A stretch of 64,000 nucleotides of DNA, from the NCBI RefSeq assembly GCF_049546785.1, contig NZ_JBMWAN010000001.1, positions 434,001 to 498,000 of the forward strand. The letters run 5' to 3'. Both the position numbers and the translations under genes were made by a program. Positions 53,528 to 62,608 of the stretch are shown here, piece by piece (the stretch's first letter is position 1; every line of letters starts with the position of its first letter). This DNA comes from Nitrospira_D sp035465795. GTDB lineage: Bacteria > Nitrospirota > Nitrospiria > Nitrospirales > Nitrospiraceae. A model generated the notes under the pieces. The model made no database searches and was not told the DNA's origin. It saw nothing but the letters and a program-made list of their open reading frames with translations.

Positions 53528-54045
53528 CAATGCAAGCTCCTTTTCCCGCAATGCTGATTCAGCCGCCTGACTTCTCCCAGAAGGGACAAACCCAACGACA
53601 TGTCAGCGAGAATCGTCTGACTACTAGGAACCTGCATCGGCCTTACGGCCATTGCAGAAGGTTCGCCGCCGTTCACGACTCGTTGCCGCTTCACCTGCTA
53701 GACGTGTTTGCAAGCTCAATACCTTTCACAAAAGATTGCTAAAACCCACTCCTATCGGTTCGTTTCTTCGCCACGAAACAATCAGATCAAGGTTGGAGCC
53801 CTTTCCTGTAGCGATTGGCTACAGGAGGAATTCCGCGGATTGCCCCGATAAGCCCCAATGCCCCCAGCTCATGAAAGCCGTCGTCTCGGTGGAATTACAT
53901 TGCACTATCCTGATGGCTGAGATGACACGGTCATTTCCTTTTCCCAGGTTCTGGAATGACAGGCATATTCCTCGCATACATCCACGGGAGGGCTCGACGC
54001 TCGCCATGCGCTCAATACAATACGGACTGCAAAGGAGAAATCCCG
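53528..54045. promoter_or_regulatory. Divergent control region between fba and the PPi-PFK gene
   Basis: 518 bases without a convincing gene. It must hold promoters for both the fba-xfp-glgP operon and the phosphofructokinase gene. I found no strong sigma-70 pair. A perfect 8-bp stem (53805-53812 with 53818-53825, cctgtagc/gctacagg, 5-base loop) lies in the middle and may be a terminator or regulator site. The region would be the place to look for shared redox or energy-status control. Confidence 0.5.
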
Positions 54046-55302
54046 ATGGCCGAAACAGTCGCCATATTGGTCGGGGGAGGGCCGGCGCCGGGCATCAACG
54101 GAGTGATCAGCGCCGCCACGATCCGGTGTCTCGATGAAGGCAGAAAGGTTCTAGGCATCGAGCAAGGCTTCAAGTGGATCATGCAGGGCGATGTGAGCAA
54201 GATCACGCCGCTGACGATCGACCAAGTCAGCCGGCTGCATTTTCGAGGAGGATCGATCCTCAAGACCGCGCGAGCAAACCCGACCAGGAACTCCGCACAC
54301 GTTACCCAGGTCTTGAAAAGCCTCGAGCAACTCGGCGTCACGGGGCTGATCACGATCGGGGGGGATGACACGTGCTTTTCGGCGCTCACCCTCGAACGGG
54401 CCGCACAAGGGCGATTGCGGGTCGTCCACGTTCCGAAGACCATCGATAACGACCTCGATCTTCCGCGAGGCGTGCCCACGTTCGGCTTTCAGACAGCCCG
54501 GCACCTCGGCACCTATGCGGTCCAAAGCATCCTGGAGGACGCACGGACCACCTCTCACTGGTTCTTTGTCGTGGCCATGGGGCGCAAGGCCGGCCATCTC
54601 GCATTAGGGATCGGCAATGCCGCCGGTGCGACGCTCACGCTGATTCCGGAAGAGTTCCCGGAGCGACCGGTCAGACTCGCGAAGGTCGCCGATATTCTCG
54701 CCGGCGCGATGATCAAACGGCTGAGCCAGGGGCATGAAGACGGCGTGGCCGTGCTTGCGGAGGGTCTGGCTGAAATCATGGACCCGGATGATCTCACGGC
54801 CCTGGCTTCCGTCGCCCGCGACGACCATGGCCATCCCGCGCTGGCCGATCTCGATCTGGGCCGGGTCTTGAAAGAGGAAGTGCTCAAACGGTTGAAACCC
54901 TACGGCATCACCCCGATCATCCGGCTCAAAGATCTCGGCTTTGAATTACGCTGCGCGGATCCCATCCCGTTCGACATGGAGTATTGCCGGGAATTAGGCG
55001 CTTGTGCCGCCGAATTCTTGATCGGCGGGGGCAGCGGCGCAATGGTCTCGATCGTCAACGGAGAATTTTCGCCGATGCCCTTCAACACCATTCTCGATCC
55101 GCTCACGCAGCGGACGAGAGTGCGAATGGTGGATGTCACTGCCGGGACCTATCGGATCGCCCGGCGCCACATGATTCGCCTGGAGCCCGGCGACTTCGAG
55201 CAGAGCGAGCGGCTGACTCGCTGTGCCGCAGTAGTCGGACTGGCAGCTGAGACGTTCCGGGAACGGTTTGCCTCCGTGGTTGCACATGATCAGACCACGT
55301 GA
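54046..55302 (+). CDS. pfp: Pyrophosphate-dependent 6-phosphofructokinase
   Basis: A 418-residue PFK family protein. GGGPAPGINGVI binds phosphate. GGDDT at 105-109 has Asp where ATP enzymes have GGDG, and PKTIDND (130-136) has Lys where ATP enzymes have Gly; this pair marks PPi as phosphoryl donor. Other segments are GFQTAR and AMGRKAGHLA. Reversible use of PPi allows glycolysis or gluconeogenesis through the same enzyme. ATG 54046 follows AAAGGAG at good spacing; 30 upstream codons were excluded. Divergent from fba. Confidence 0.93.
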   Translation: MAETVAILVGGGPAPGINGVISAATIRCLDEGRKVLGIEQGFKWIMQGDVSKITPLTIDQVSRLHFRGGSILKTARANPTRNSAHVTQVLKSLEQLGVTGLITIGGDDTCFSALTLERAAQGRLRVVHVPKTIDNDLDLPRGVPTFGFQTARHLGTYAVQSILEDARTTSHWFFVVAMGRKAGHLALGIGNAAGATLTLIPEEFPERPVRLAKVADILAGAMIKRLSQGHEDGVAVLAEGLAEIMDPDDLTALASVARDDHGHPALADLDLGRVLKEEVLKRLKPYGITPIIRLKDLGFELRCADPIPFDMEYCRELGACAAEFLIGGGSGAMVSIVNGEFSPMPFNTILDPLTQRTRVRMVDVTAGTYRIARRHMIRLEPGDFEQSERLTRCAAVVGLAAETFRERFASVVAHDQTT

Positions 55303-55325
55303 CCACATTCATGCTATCCACTATG

Positions 55326-55354
55326 TTGACGTCTTTGACCACCGATGCTAGGCT
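55326..55354 (+). promoter_or_regulatory. Sigma-70 promoter for the orphan atpG
   Basis: TTGACG (55326-55331), 17-base spacer, TAGGCT (55349-55354). Good -35 and fair -10 in the short gap between the PPi-PFK and gamma-subunit genes, so atpG is probably transcribed on its own as well as by read-through. Confidence 0.6.
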
Positions 55355-55420
55355 CCGACGCCTGCTGTCGCTGAGTCACCATGTATAGTCGGCTTCCATG
55401 ACCACCTTGGAGTAACTAGC

Positions 55421-56323
55421 ATGCCCAGCCTTCAATCCGTCAGACGAAAGATCGCCTCCGTCAAAAAAACGCAGAAAATCACGAAGGCCATGAAAATGGT
55501 GGCGGCGGCGAAACTCAAACGCACGCAGAACCGCATTCTCGCAGCACGGCCCTACGCCCTGAAGATGCGGGATACCATCCGCAACCTCAGCCTGAGGGTC
55601 AATCGAGACGCTCATCCGTTGCTCCGTAAGCGGGAAGGCGAACACCGTCGCGTGATCGTGACGGTCGTGACGAGCGACCGCGGATTATGCGGAGCGTTTA
55701 ACGCGAACATTCTCCGCACGGCGGTCACTGCACTGAAGGAACTTGAATCCCGCGGTGTGCAGGTTGAGGTGGCGGTGGTGGGTCGGAAAGGCCGCGACTT
55801 TTTCCGGAGACGCGGTTGGACGGTGCGTCGGGAAGTGGTGGACGTCTTCGACAAATTGACGTTCGAGCACGGGATGGTGATGGGAGAAGAGTTCCCGGCG
55901 CTCGACGAGTATGTGGCAGGGAGCATCGATGCGGTCTATATCATCTACAATGAGTTCAAATCCGCCATCGCGCAACGGGTGGTTGTCGAACGGCTCCTTC
56001 CGATCGACTGGGTCGTTGAAATCACCGATAGGAAGGATCTCGACCAAGCAACCGAGACAGTCCCAGGAGGCTATTTCTACGAACCGAGTGAGGACGAACT
56101 GCTTGAGCACCTTCTGCACCGTAACTTCCACGTCCAGGCGTACCGCGTGCTGCTGGAATCTTCGGCCGCCGAGCAAGGCGCACGCATGGCGGCAATGGAC
56201 GGTGCAACGCGGAACGCGGGTGAACTCATCAAGAACCTGACGACTTACTATAACAAGACCAGACAAGGGGTCATCACCAAGGAACTCATGGATATTGTGG
56301 GTGGCGCTGAAGCCCTGAAATAA
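55421..56323 (+). CDS. atpG: F-type ATP synthase gamma subunit, orphan copy
   Basis: The 300-residue product shows the full gamma architecture: N-terminal helix PSLQSVRRKIASVKKTQKIT...MVAAAKLKR, the TSDRGLCGAFNANI segment, and the C-terminal helix SAAEQGARMAAMDGATRNAGELI...YNKTRQGVITKELMDIV. This is the central rotor stalk. No other ATP synthase genes are near, so this is either an extra copy of a gene in a main atp operon elsewhere or a detached gene. A basic RRR run and RRRGW insertion in the middle deserve a look. GGAG precedes the ATG. Confidence 0.94.
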   Translation: MPSLQSVRRKIASVKKTQKITKAMKMVAAAKLKRTQNRILAARPYALKMRDTIRNLSLRVNRDAHPLLRKREGEHRRVIVTVVTSDRGLCGAFNANILRTAVTALKELESRGVQVEVAVVGRKGRDFFRRRGWTVRREVVDVFDKLTFEHGMVMGEEFPALDEYVAGSIDAVYIIYNEFKSAIAQRVVVERLLPIDWVVEITDRKDLDQATETVPGGYFYEPSEDELLEHLLHRNFHVQAYRVLLESSAAEQGARMAAMDGATRNAGELIKNLTTYYNKTRQGVITKELMDIVGGAEALK

Positions 56324-56640
56324 CCCGATCTCTCTGACCGATTGGGCATGCTCTCCGCTCCGTCCATGGCATACCGTCTCAACGACCACGCTCTCCAGAG
56401 ATCGAGCTCAAGCCCGATCACGAAGAGGAAGAAGACCACTCCGAGTTCCGAGACCTCGCGCATCCGTTCCACCTGCGGCGGACTCAGCACCTGCGACGAC
56501 CCCAGAATGACTCCGGACAGCAACAGACCAAGCTGCGGGCCCATGCCGAGCCGACGGGCGACGGTAATCATCACGGCGCTGATCGTGAGCAGCACCGTCA
56601 TAGCCAGGATGAGGTCCGGCAAGGGCAGATAGTGATGCAA
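56248..56640 (-). pseudogene. Truncated Kef-type cation/proton antiporter, N-terminus only
   Basis: The first 90 or so residues match the start of CPA2/Kef antiporters: LILAMTVLLTISAVMITVARRLGMGPQLGLLL (two transmembrane helices), GVILGSSQVLS, VSELGVVFFLFVIGLELD and LWRAWSLRR. After about 56370 the family sequence breaks off and the frame only continues through shadow sequence opposite the end of atpG. A complete antiporter needs about twelve membrane segments, so this is a remnant. It is convergent with and overlaps atpG. Confidence 0.75.
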
Positions 56641-56710
56641 CGGGTTGCTCCCCGGATGACTGGTTCGAGCGCCTGGTGATCAGGAGCGACGGAGGCGGCG
56701 CCGGCTCGAC

Positions 56711-57583
56711 CTATAAGACCGATCCGATGAATCCGCCCGCTGGAACGGCCAGGACCGGACAGGGGGACTGCCGCAGGACGCGCTCGCTATGGCTCCCACG
56801 CAGGGCATCCAGAAACCCGTTCCGCCCTTCCGTGCACAGCACGAGGAGGTCCGCTCGGGTTTCTCGGGCGGTCTGGTCGATTACATCAACCACACCGCCG
56901 CTTCTGGTGACCTTTTCCCAACGCCAGCCCGCCAGTTCCGGACAGCGGACATCGGGCATCGCACCCTGTTCTCCGACGTGGAGCAGGGTGAAGAGGCCGG
57001 AGGGACAACGGAGCCGTGAGGCCATCCGAACCGCGGCCTGAACGGCCGGCTGCGGCGGCGGGTCGGAGGCGACGGGGATCAGGATGTGTTTGAGCGAGAT
57101 GGAGCCGTCCTTGAGGGAGACGAAGCCGTCCACGCCATTCGGAATGAAGAGCGTCATCTGGCGCGACTTGCGGGCAACCCCCGTCGCAACGGAGCGGTTG
57201 AGCCACTGAATCCTCCCTTTCTCCTGATCCGTGGCCAACACGATGAGGTCGGCATTGTGGTTGTCCAGGTAGGCTGTGATGGATTCCACCGGATCCGTGT
57301 GGACAGTTTGGACCTTTTCGACCTGGATGCCCAGTTTCGCGACGGCGGATCGTTCGCTGTTTTTCGGCAGCAGGCCCCATCGCTCAAGCGTCTCCCGGAC
57401 CCGCGGAAAATCCGTCCACTCCTCTCCCCCTTGCGGCGACACATGGAGGATCGTCAGTTTGGCCTCCGCGATCAGCGCCGCGGTCAGTGCGTGGGCGAAC
57501 GCCGTGTGGCTGGCCGGGCTGAAATCGGTCGGGTGGCACACGGTCTGCAGAACAGGAACAGCGGAAGATTCGACTGTAGGCAT
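56711..57583 (-). CDS. Universal stress protein, tandem UspA domains
   Basis: A 290-residue protein with two Usp domains. The first begins TVCHPTDFSPASHTAFAHALTAALIAEAKLTILHV cut here as TVCHPTDFSPASHTAF and contains ADLIVLATDQEKGRI; the second begins HILIPVASDPPPQPAVQAAVRM and ends LGGSHSERVLRQSPCPVLAVP-like (DALRGSHSERVLR QSPCPVLAV). GSHSERVLR is the nucleotide-binding loop of ATP-binding Usp proteins. GGGGAG precedes ATG 57583. Cytosolic stress protein of unknown partner; its neighbours are the antiporter remnant and the efflux operon. Confidence 0.88.
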   Translation of the reverse strand: MPTVESSAVPVLQTVCHPTDFSPASHTAFAHALTAALIAEAKLTILHVSPQGGEEWTDFPRVRETLERWGLLPKNSERSAVAKLGIQVEKVQTVHTDPVESITAYLDNHNADLIVLATDQEKGRIQWLNRSVATGVARKSRQMTLFIPNGVDGFVSLKDGSISLKHILIPVASDPPPQPAVQAAVRMASRLRCPSGLFTLLHVGEQGAMPDVRCPELAGWRWEKVTRSGGVVDVIDQTARETRADLLVLCTEGRNGFLDALRGSHSERVLRQSPCPVLAVPAGGFIGSVL

Positions 57584-57698
57584 ACGTCTCCCCACGTGAG
57601 ATAGTTTATATATACAGCGGCCTGCGCGAGTCCTTTATCACGAATCGCCTGCCCCGCGATGCGCCCCCCGTGATCCCGCCAGCGCCGGCAAGCCTCTA

Positions 57699-59279
57699 TC
57701 AACGGGTAATCGCGGCAGGGTCGGGTTGTCCAACACCGGGGGCCACAGGACTGGAAACCAGGCGACGATCGGTTGAACCGTCCGGAGCCCATCCTCCGCC
57801 CAACGCCTTATAGAGCTGGACGACCGATTTGAGCTGCGTCCGGCGGGTGCGGGCGAGCCCGAGCTCCGCTTCAAAGAGACTCCGCTGGGCCGTCAAGACA
57901 TCGAGGTAGCTGGCCCGCCCACCCTGGTACCGCAGATCGGAGAAGCGAAACGCTGATTGCAGAGCCGCTACTTGCTGTTCCTGAGCTGTTCGCTGCTCCC
58001 CGGCCTTCTGGACGGCAATGAGTGCGTCTTCGACTTCCTTGAAGGCCGTCAGCACGGTCTTCTTGTACTGAGCCAACGCAGCCTCAGCCTTGGCCTCCGT
58101 GACCCTCACCTGATAGCCCAGCGCCGTGGCATTGAGGAGCGGACCGCTCAGGGAAGCCGAGCCGCTAAAGACGGCGAAGGGTCCCGCCGATGCTCCGGAC
58201 AACTGGAACCCGCCTCCCCCGGCCGAGCCTGTGAGGGCCAATTGCGGAAAGCGGTTCGCCTGGGCGATGCCGATGTTGGCGGTCGCCTCCGCCAGTTTCT
58301 GCTCGACTTCCAAAATGTCCGGGCGCCGCTGGAGCAGATCCGACGGGAGGCCCGGGGGAACCGCCGGCGGCATGGGCTGATCGTTGAGACCCAACCCTCT
58401 GGACACGACCTCCGGCTTCCGGCCGAGCAGGATGCTGAGCCGATTTTCCGTCTGAACCACTTGCCGCTCAAGATCCGCCAACTGAGCTGCGGTTCCGGCC
58501 CGTTCAGCCTCGAACCGATCGAGGTCGAGTTTGGAGACATCCCCATGCCTGTACCGGAGCTCGGACAGCCGAACCGTTTCCTCCCAGGCTCTCAGGGTGC
58601 GCCTGGCAACTTCCGCCTCGTAGTCCAGACCGCGCAGGTCGAAGTAGGCCTCGGCCACGTTGCTGACCAAGCCGAGGATCACCGCGCGTTGATGTTCCTC
58701 TTGCGACAACAATTGCGCCTGGGCTGCTTCGATAGACCGTCTAAGACGGCCCCACAGATCGGCTTCCCACTTGAGACCGGCAGAGACGCCTTCGTACCCG
58801 AGGGTCAGTCCATCACTTTTGCCCCCTGCCGGGACGCCAAGACCGCCGATCGGAATCACGTCGCTGTTCGTGTTACGAAGGCCGAACGCATTTCCCGAAT
58901 ACGACAGCGACGGGGCCAGGTCGAATTTGGCGATCACGAGCTGAGCCCGGAACTCCTCGATGTTGGCTGCGGCGATCCGCAGATCCAGGTTTTCCAGGAT
59001 TGCAGCGCGCACCAGTTTCTGGAGTTCCTGGTCCTTCAGCAGTTCCCACCAGGGCAGATTGGCGATGGACTCGGCAGTCGCGGCCGTCATACGCCAGGAG
59101 TCACCCTTCGGGGGTTCCGGCCTGGTGTAATCGGGGCCCATCTTGCAGGATGACAGCATCAACGCGAGACAGGCGAAGCTCGCGAGAAGCACGGGACGGG
59201 CAAGGTATCTTCTTCGCCGTCTCATTCCTGGCAAATCTCGCTCCTTTCGCTGTTCCCGCGCATCTCGCTCACGATCCAT
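57699..59279 (-). CDS. Outer-membrane efflux channel, NodT/TolC family lipoprotein
   Basis: A 526-residue protein with lipobox LMLSSC (Cys45) and the NodT start KMGPDYTRPEPP. LPWWELLKDQELQKLVRAAILENLDLRIA is cut here to its NLPWW core; two OEP domains follow, with the typical EAELGLARTRRTQLKSVVQLYKALGGGW ending (VQLYKALGGGW). It forms the trimeric outer channel for the RND pump. ATG 59279 begins one base after the pump stop; the longer frame upstream reads into the pump gene. Confidence 0.92.
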   Translation of the reverse strand: MDRERDAREQRKERDLPGMRRRRRYLARPVLLASFACLALMLSSCKMGPDYTRPEPPKGDSWRMTAATAESIANLPWWELLKDQELQKLVRAAILENLDLRIAAANIEEFRAQLVIAKFDLAPSLSYSGNAFGLRNTNSDVIPIGGLGVPAGGKSDGLTLGYEGVSAGLKWEADLWGRLRRSIEAAQAQLLSQEEHQRAVILGLVSNVAEAYFDLRGLDYEAEVARRTLRAWEETVRLSELRYRHGDVSKLDLDRFEAERAGTAAQLADLERQVVQTENRLSILLGRKPEVVSRGLGLNDQPMPPAVPPGLPSDLLQRRPDILEVEQKLAEATANIGIAQANRFPQLALTGSAGGGGFQLSGASAGPFAVFSGSASLSGPLLNATALGYQVRVTEAKAEAALAQYKKTVLTAFKEVEDALIAVQKAGEQRTAQEQQVAALQSAFRFSDLRYQGGRASYLDVLTAQRSLFEAELGLARTRRTQLKSVVQLYKALGGGWAPDGSTDRRLVSSPVAPGVGQPDPAAITR

Positions 59280-59280
59280 C

Positions 59281-62200
59281 TTATCGCCCTCCTCCCTCCC
59301 CCCCGCTCTGCCGTTCGTGGGTCGGGGACAGCGTCGGTTGCGTGACCGGCAGGGACGGATGTCCGTCGCCTGATCGGTCCGGCGCACCGGGAACAGGCCC
59401 GCCAGGCATTGGTTTCGCGGGCTGTTCGCCTCGATGCACAAGCGTTTCCACCATGTGGAACGTGACCGGAATGAGGAAGATCCCAATCACGCTCGCGGCC
59501 AACATACCGCCGAAGACGGCGAGACCGAGCAGCACTCGTCCGTGCGCGCCGGCTCCCGTGGCGAGCACCAGGGGCACCACCCCGAGAATAAATGCGAACG
59601 CGGTCATGAGGATGGGACGGAGCCGCACCCTGGCGGCGGCCAGCGCGGCATCGATCAAGGGCTTCCCTCCCTCATATTCGACCTTTGCGAATTCCACGAT
59701 GAGGATCGCGTTCTTGGCCGTCAGGCCGATCAGCATCACCAGCCCGATCTGGGTGAACACATCATTCTCGCTGGCCTGAGGAGCCACAAGCTTGAGCAGC
59801 CACAAGGCGCCGAACGCGCCGAAGACGGCAACCGGCGTACCGAGGAGCACGCTGAAGGGCAAGGCCCAGCTTTCATATTGCGCGGAGAGGATCAGGAACA
59901 CAAAGAGCAGGGAGAATCCGAAAATCACGCCGGCCGGCACACCTTCGGCCGCCGCCTTTTCCTGGAACGACATGCCCATGTAATCGAAGCCCATTCCGGC
60001 CGGCATCGATTCCGCGAAGATCTCCTCCAAGGCCTTCATCGCCTGGCCGGAACTGTAGCCTGGGGCCAACCCCACAAGGAGCTGCGCGGAACGGTATTCG
60101 TTGTAGCGCATCGTGAACTCGGGGCCGTGGAAGGTCTCCATCGTCACAAGCGCGGAAAGCGGGACCATCGCTCCGTCGCTGTTCCGCACATAAAATTGTC
60201 CGACGTTTTCCGCTTGAGTGCGGAACTCTCCCTCCGCCTGGACATATACCTGCCAGACGCGACCGAATCGGTTGAAGAAATTGACCATTACCCCGCCCAT
60301 AAACGACTGGAGCGTCTGGTACACATCGGAGAGACTCACCCCCTGCTTGAGCACCTTATCGCGGTCCACTCTGGCGAACACCTGAGGCACGTCGGGGATG
60401 AAGGTGGTATCGATTCTTGCAATCTCCGGACGCGCTTTGGCGGCTTCCATGAACTTCTGGGTATTGTTCGCCAAGAAGGCAATATCCTTCCCGGCCCGGT
60501 CTTCCAGAACAAAGGTCACGCCACCGGAGGTGCCGACACCCGGGATGGCGGGCGGCGGAAACAGGAAGGCTTTGGCCTCCGGGAGCCCGCCGAGTCGTTC
60601 GTTGACGTTCTTGAAAATCGCGAGGAGCTGTTCCTCCGGTTTCTTGCGCTCTTCCCAGGGTTGGAGCGTGACAAAGAAAAACGCGTTGTAGGTGGTGCTC
60701 ACCTGGCTCAAAAGGCTGAACCCGACGACGGTCGTCGCATACCGGACGCCAGGCGTGTCTTTCAGGATGGTTTCTATTTGCTTGCACAACTGGTCCGTCC
60801 GCTGCAGAGAAGACGCCTCAGGAAGCTGGACGTTCAAATACACATAACCCTGGTCCTCCATCGGGAGGAAGCCGGTCGGCAATTGCGTTCCGAGCCAGCC
60901 GGACATGAGGGCAATCGCAAGGAGGAGCAGCATCGAGAGGCCGGCCTTTCGTATCAAGTGGCCGCAGAGACTTACATAGCCATCGGTCGCGCGCCCGAAC
61001 CATCTATTGAACCAGCCGAAGAAACGTCCCAGCGGGCCTCTCGCCGGTTTCTTCGGCCGGAGCAACAGGGCCGAGAGAGCAGGGCTGAGCGTGAGCGCGT
61101 TAAAAGCCGAGATGACCACGGAGAGGGCGATGGTGACGGCAAATTGCTGATACAACCGGCCGGTGATACCGGGAATAAACGCGGTCGGGATGAAGACCGC
61201 GGCCAGGATCAGCGCGATGGCCACCACCGGTCCCGAGACCTGCTCCATGGCCTTGAGACTGGCCTCTTTGGGCGACAGGCCCTGTTCGATGTGATGCTCG
61301 ACTGCCTCGACCACCACGATGGCATCGTCCACGACCAGCCCGATGGCCAGCACGAGGCCGAACAGCGACAGTGTATTGATCGAAAAACCAAGCAACGGGA
61401 AGAGCATGAATGTCCCGACCAGCGAGACCGGCACAGCCAGGAGCGGAATGAGGGTCGCCCGCCAGCCCTGGAGGAAGATATAGACGACGATGATCACGAG
61501 GACGAGCGCCTCGAAGAGGGTGTGGACGATCTCGTTGATGCCTTCCCGGACTGCCTGGGTGGTATCGAGCGAGGTGACGTAATCCAGGTCACCCGGGAAG
61601 CGGGCCTTCATCTCCTCCATCAACTTTGTCGCGGCGTCCATGGTCTGGATCGCGTTGGATCCCGGAAGCTGATAAATGGCGATGATCGCCGATGGTTTCC
61701 CGTTCATCCGGCCGATGATGTTATACATCTGCGCGCCCAGTTCGGCCCTGGCCACGTCCTTCAATCGAACCATCGAGCCGTCCGGATTGGCACGGATGAC
61801 GATATTTCCGAATTCTTCTTCTGTCTCGAGCCGGCCCTGGGCGCGGACACTGTAGGTGAACTCCTGTCCTGGGGGCACCGGCTCGGCGCCGATCTGACCC
61901 GCGGGGTTCACGGTGTTCTGGGCCTTAATGGCGTTGGTAATTTCGGTTACCGTGATGCCGAGCTTGGCGAGCTGATCGGGCCGCACCCAGAACCGCATCG
62001 CATACTGGCCCGCCCCGAAGATCGTCACCTGGCCGATGCCCGGCACGCGGGTCATGGGATCATTGATGTTCACATAGGCGTAGTTCGCCAGGAAGATCTC
62101 GTCGTAGGTGCCGTTCGGTGAATACAATGAGAACAGGGCGAGAGGGCTGGTCGCGGACTTCTTGATCGTGACCCCGAAGTTCCGCACTTCCTGCGGCAAC

Positions 62201-62550
62201 TGAGATTCAGCCTGGGTATAGCGCATCTGGGTCAGGATCTGGTCGTCGTTGGGCCTCGTCTTGATGTCGAAATCCACCCGCAGAGTCATCTGCCCGTTGT
62301 TCGCGTTCACCGAGTACATGTAAATCATGTTGTCCACCCCGCTCATCATCTGCTCGATGGGGGTGGCCACCGACTTTTCAAGCGTCACGGCATCGGCCCC
62401 CACGTACGTGGCCGCCAGCTGGATTTCCGGGGGAGCGATGTCCGGAAACAGCGCGATCGGCAGCTGAACCATCGCGACGATGCCGAGAATCACCATGATG
62501 ATCGAAATCACCATTGCGACGATCGGACGATTGATGAAGAATTTGGCCAT
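59281..62550 (-). CDS. RND multidrug efflux transporter, HAE1 (AcrB/MexB) family
   Basis: A 1089-residue inner-membrane pump. N-terminal MAKFFINRPIVAMVISIIMV is the first membrane helix, followed by QLPIALFPDIAPPEI, the porter domain, and the second helix bundle. The proton relay residues are in LVLAIGLVVDDAIVVVE (two Asp in helix 4) and LMLIGLTAKNAILIVEFAK (Lys in helix 10). It exports hydrophobic drugs, detergents or bile-like compounds with proton influx. The C-terminal tail is Pro/Gly-rich. Tripartite order adaptor-pump-channel on the minus strand. Confidence 0.95.
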   Translation of the reverse strand: MAKFFINRPIVAMVISIIMVILGIVAMVQLPIALFPDIAPPEIQLAATYVGADAVTLEKSVATPIEQMMSGVDNMIYMYSVNANNGQMTLRVDFDIKTRPNDDQILTQMRYTQAESQLPQEVRNFGVTIKKSATSPLALFSLYSPNGTYDEIFLANYAYVNINDPMTRVPGIGQVTIFGAGQYAMRFWVRPDQLAKLGITVTEITNAIKAQNTVNPAGQIGAEPVPPGQEFTYSVRAQGRLETEEEFGNIVIRANPDGSMVRLKDVARAELGAQMYNIIGRMNGKPSAIIAIYQLPGSNAIQTMDAATKLMEEMKARFPGDLDYVTSLDTTQAVREGINEIVHTLFEALVLVIIVVYIFLQGWRATLIPLLAVPVSLVGTFMLFPLLGFSINTLSLFGLVLAIGLVVDDAIVVVEAVEHHIEQGLSPKEASLKAMEQVSGPVVAIALILAAVFIPTAFIPGITGRLYQQFAVTIALSVVISAFNALTLSPALSALLLRPKKPARGPLGRFFGWFNRWFGRATDGYVSLCGHLIRKAGLSMLLLLAIALMSGWLGTQLPTGFLPMEDQGYVYLNVQLPEASSLQRTDQLCKQIETILKDTPGVRYATTVVGFSLLSQVSTTYNAFFFVTLQPWEERKKPEEQLLAIFKNVNERLGGLPEAKAFLFPPPAIPGVGTSGGVTFVLEDRAGKDIAFLANNTQKFMEAAKARPEIARIDTTFIPDVPQVFARVDRDKVLKQGVSLSDVYQTLQSFMGGVMVNFFNRFGRVWQVYVQAEGEFRTQAENVGQFYVRNSDGAMVPLSALVTMETFHGPEFTMRYNEYRSAQLLVGLAPGYSSGQAMKALEEIFAESMPAGMGFDYMGMSFQEKAAAEGVPAGVIFGFSLLFVFLILSAQYESWALPFSVLLGTPVAVFGAFGALWLLKLVAPQASENDVFTQIGLVMLIGLTAKNAILIVEFAKVEYEGGKPLIDAALAAARVRLRPILMTAFAFILGVVPLVLATGAGAHGRVLLGLAVFGGMLAASVIGIFLIPVTFHMVETLVHRGEQPAKPMPGGPVPGAPDRSGDGHPSLPVTQPTLSPTHERQSGGEGGGR

Positions 62551-62608
62551 AGGAATCAGAACACTGTTTCAACGAAGGCCGCGCAGGACCGTCAGATCCG
62601 CACCTGCA

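Noticed and set aside
53956..54045. Extra 30 N-terminal codons of the PPi-PFK
   Set aside because: They precede a clear AAAGGAG site and have no PFK homology.
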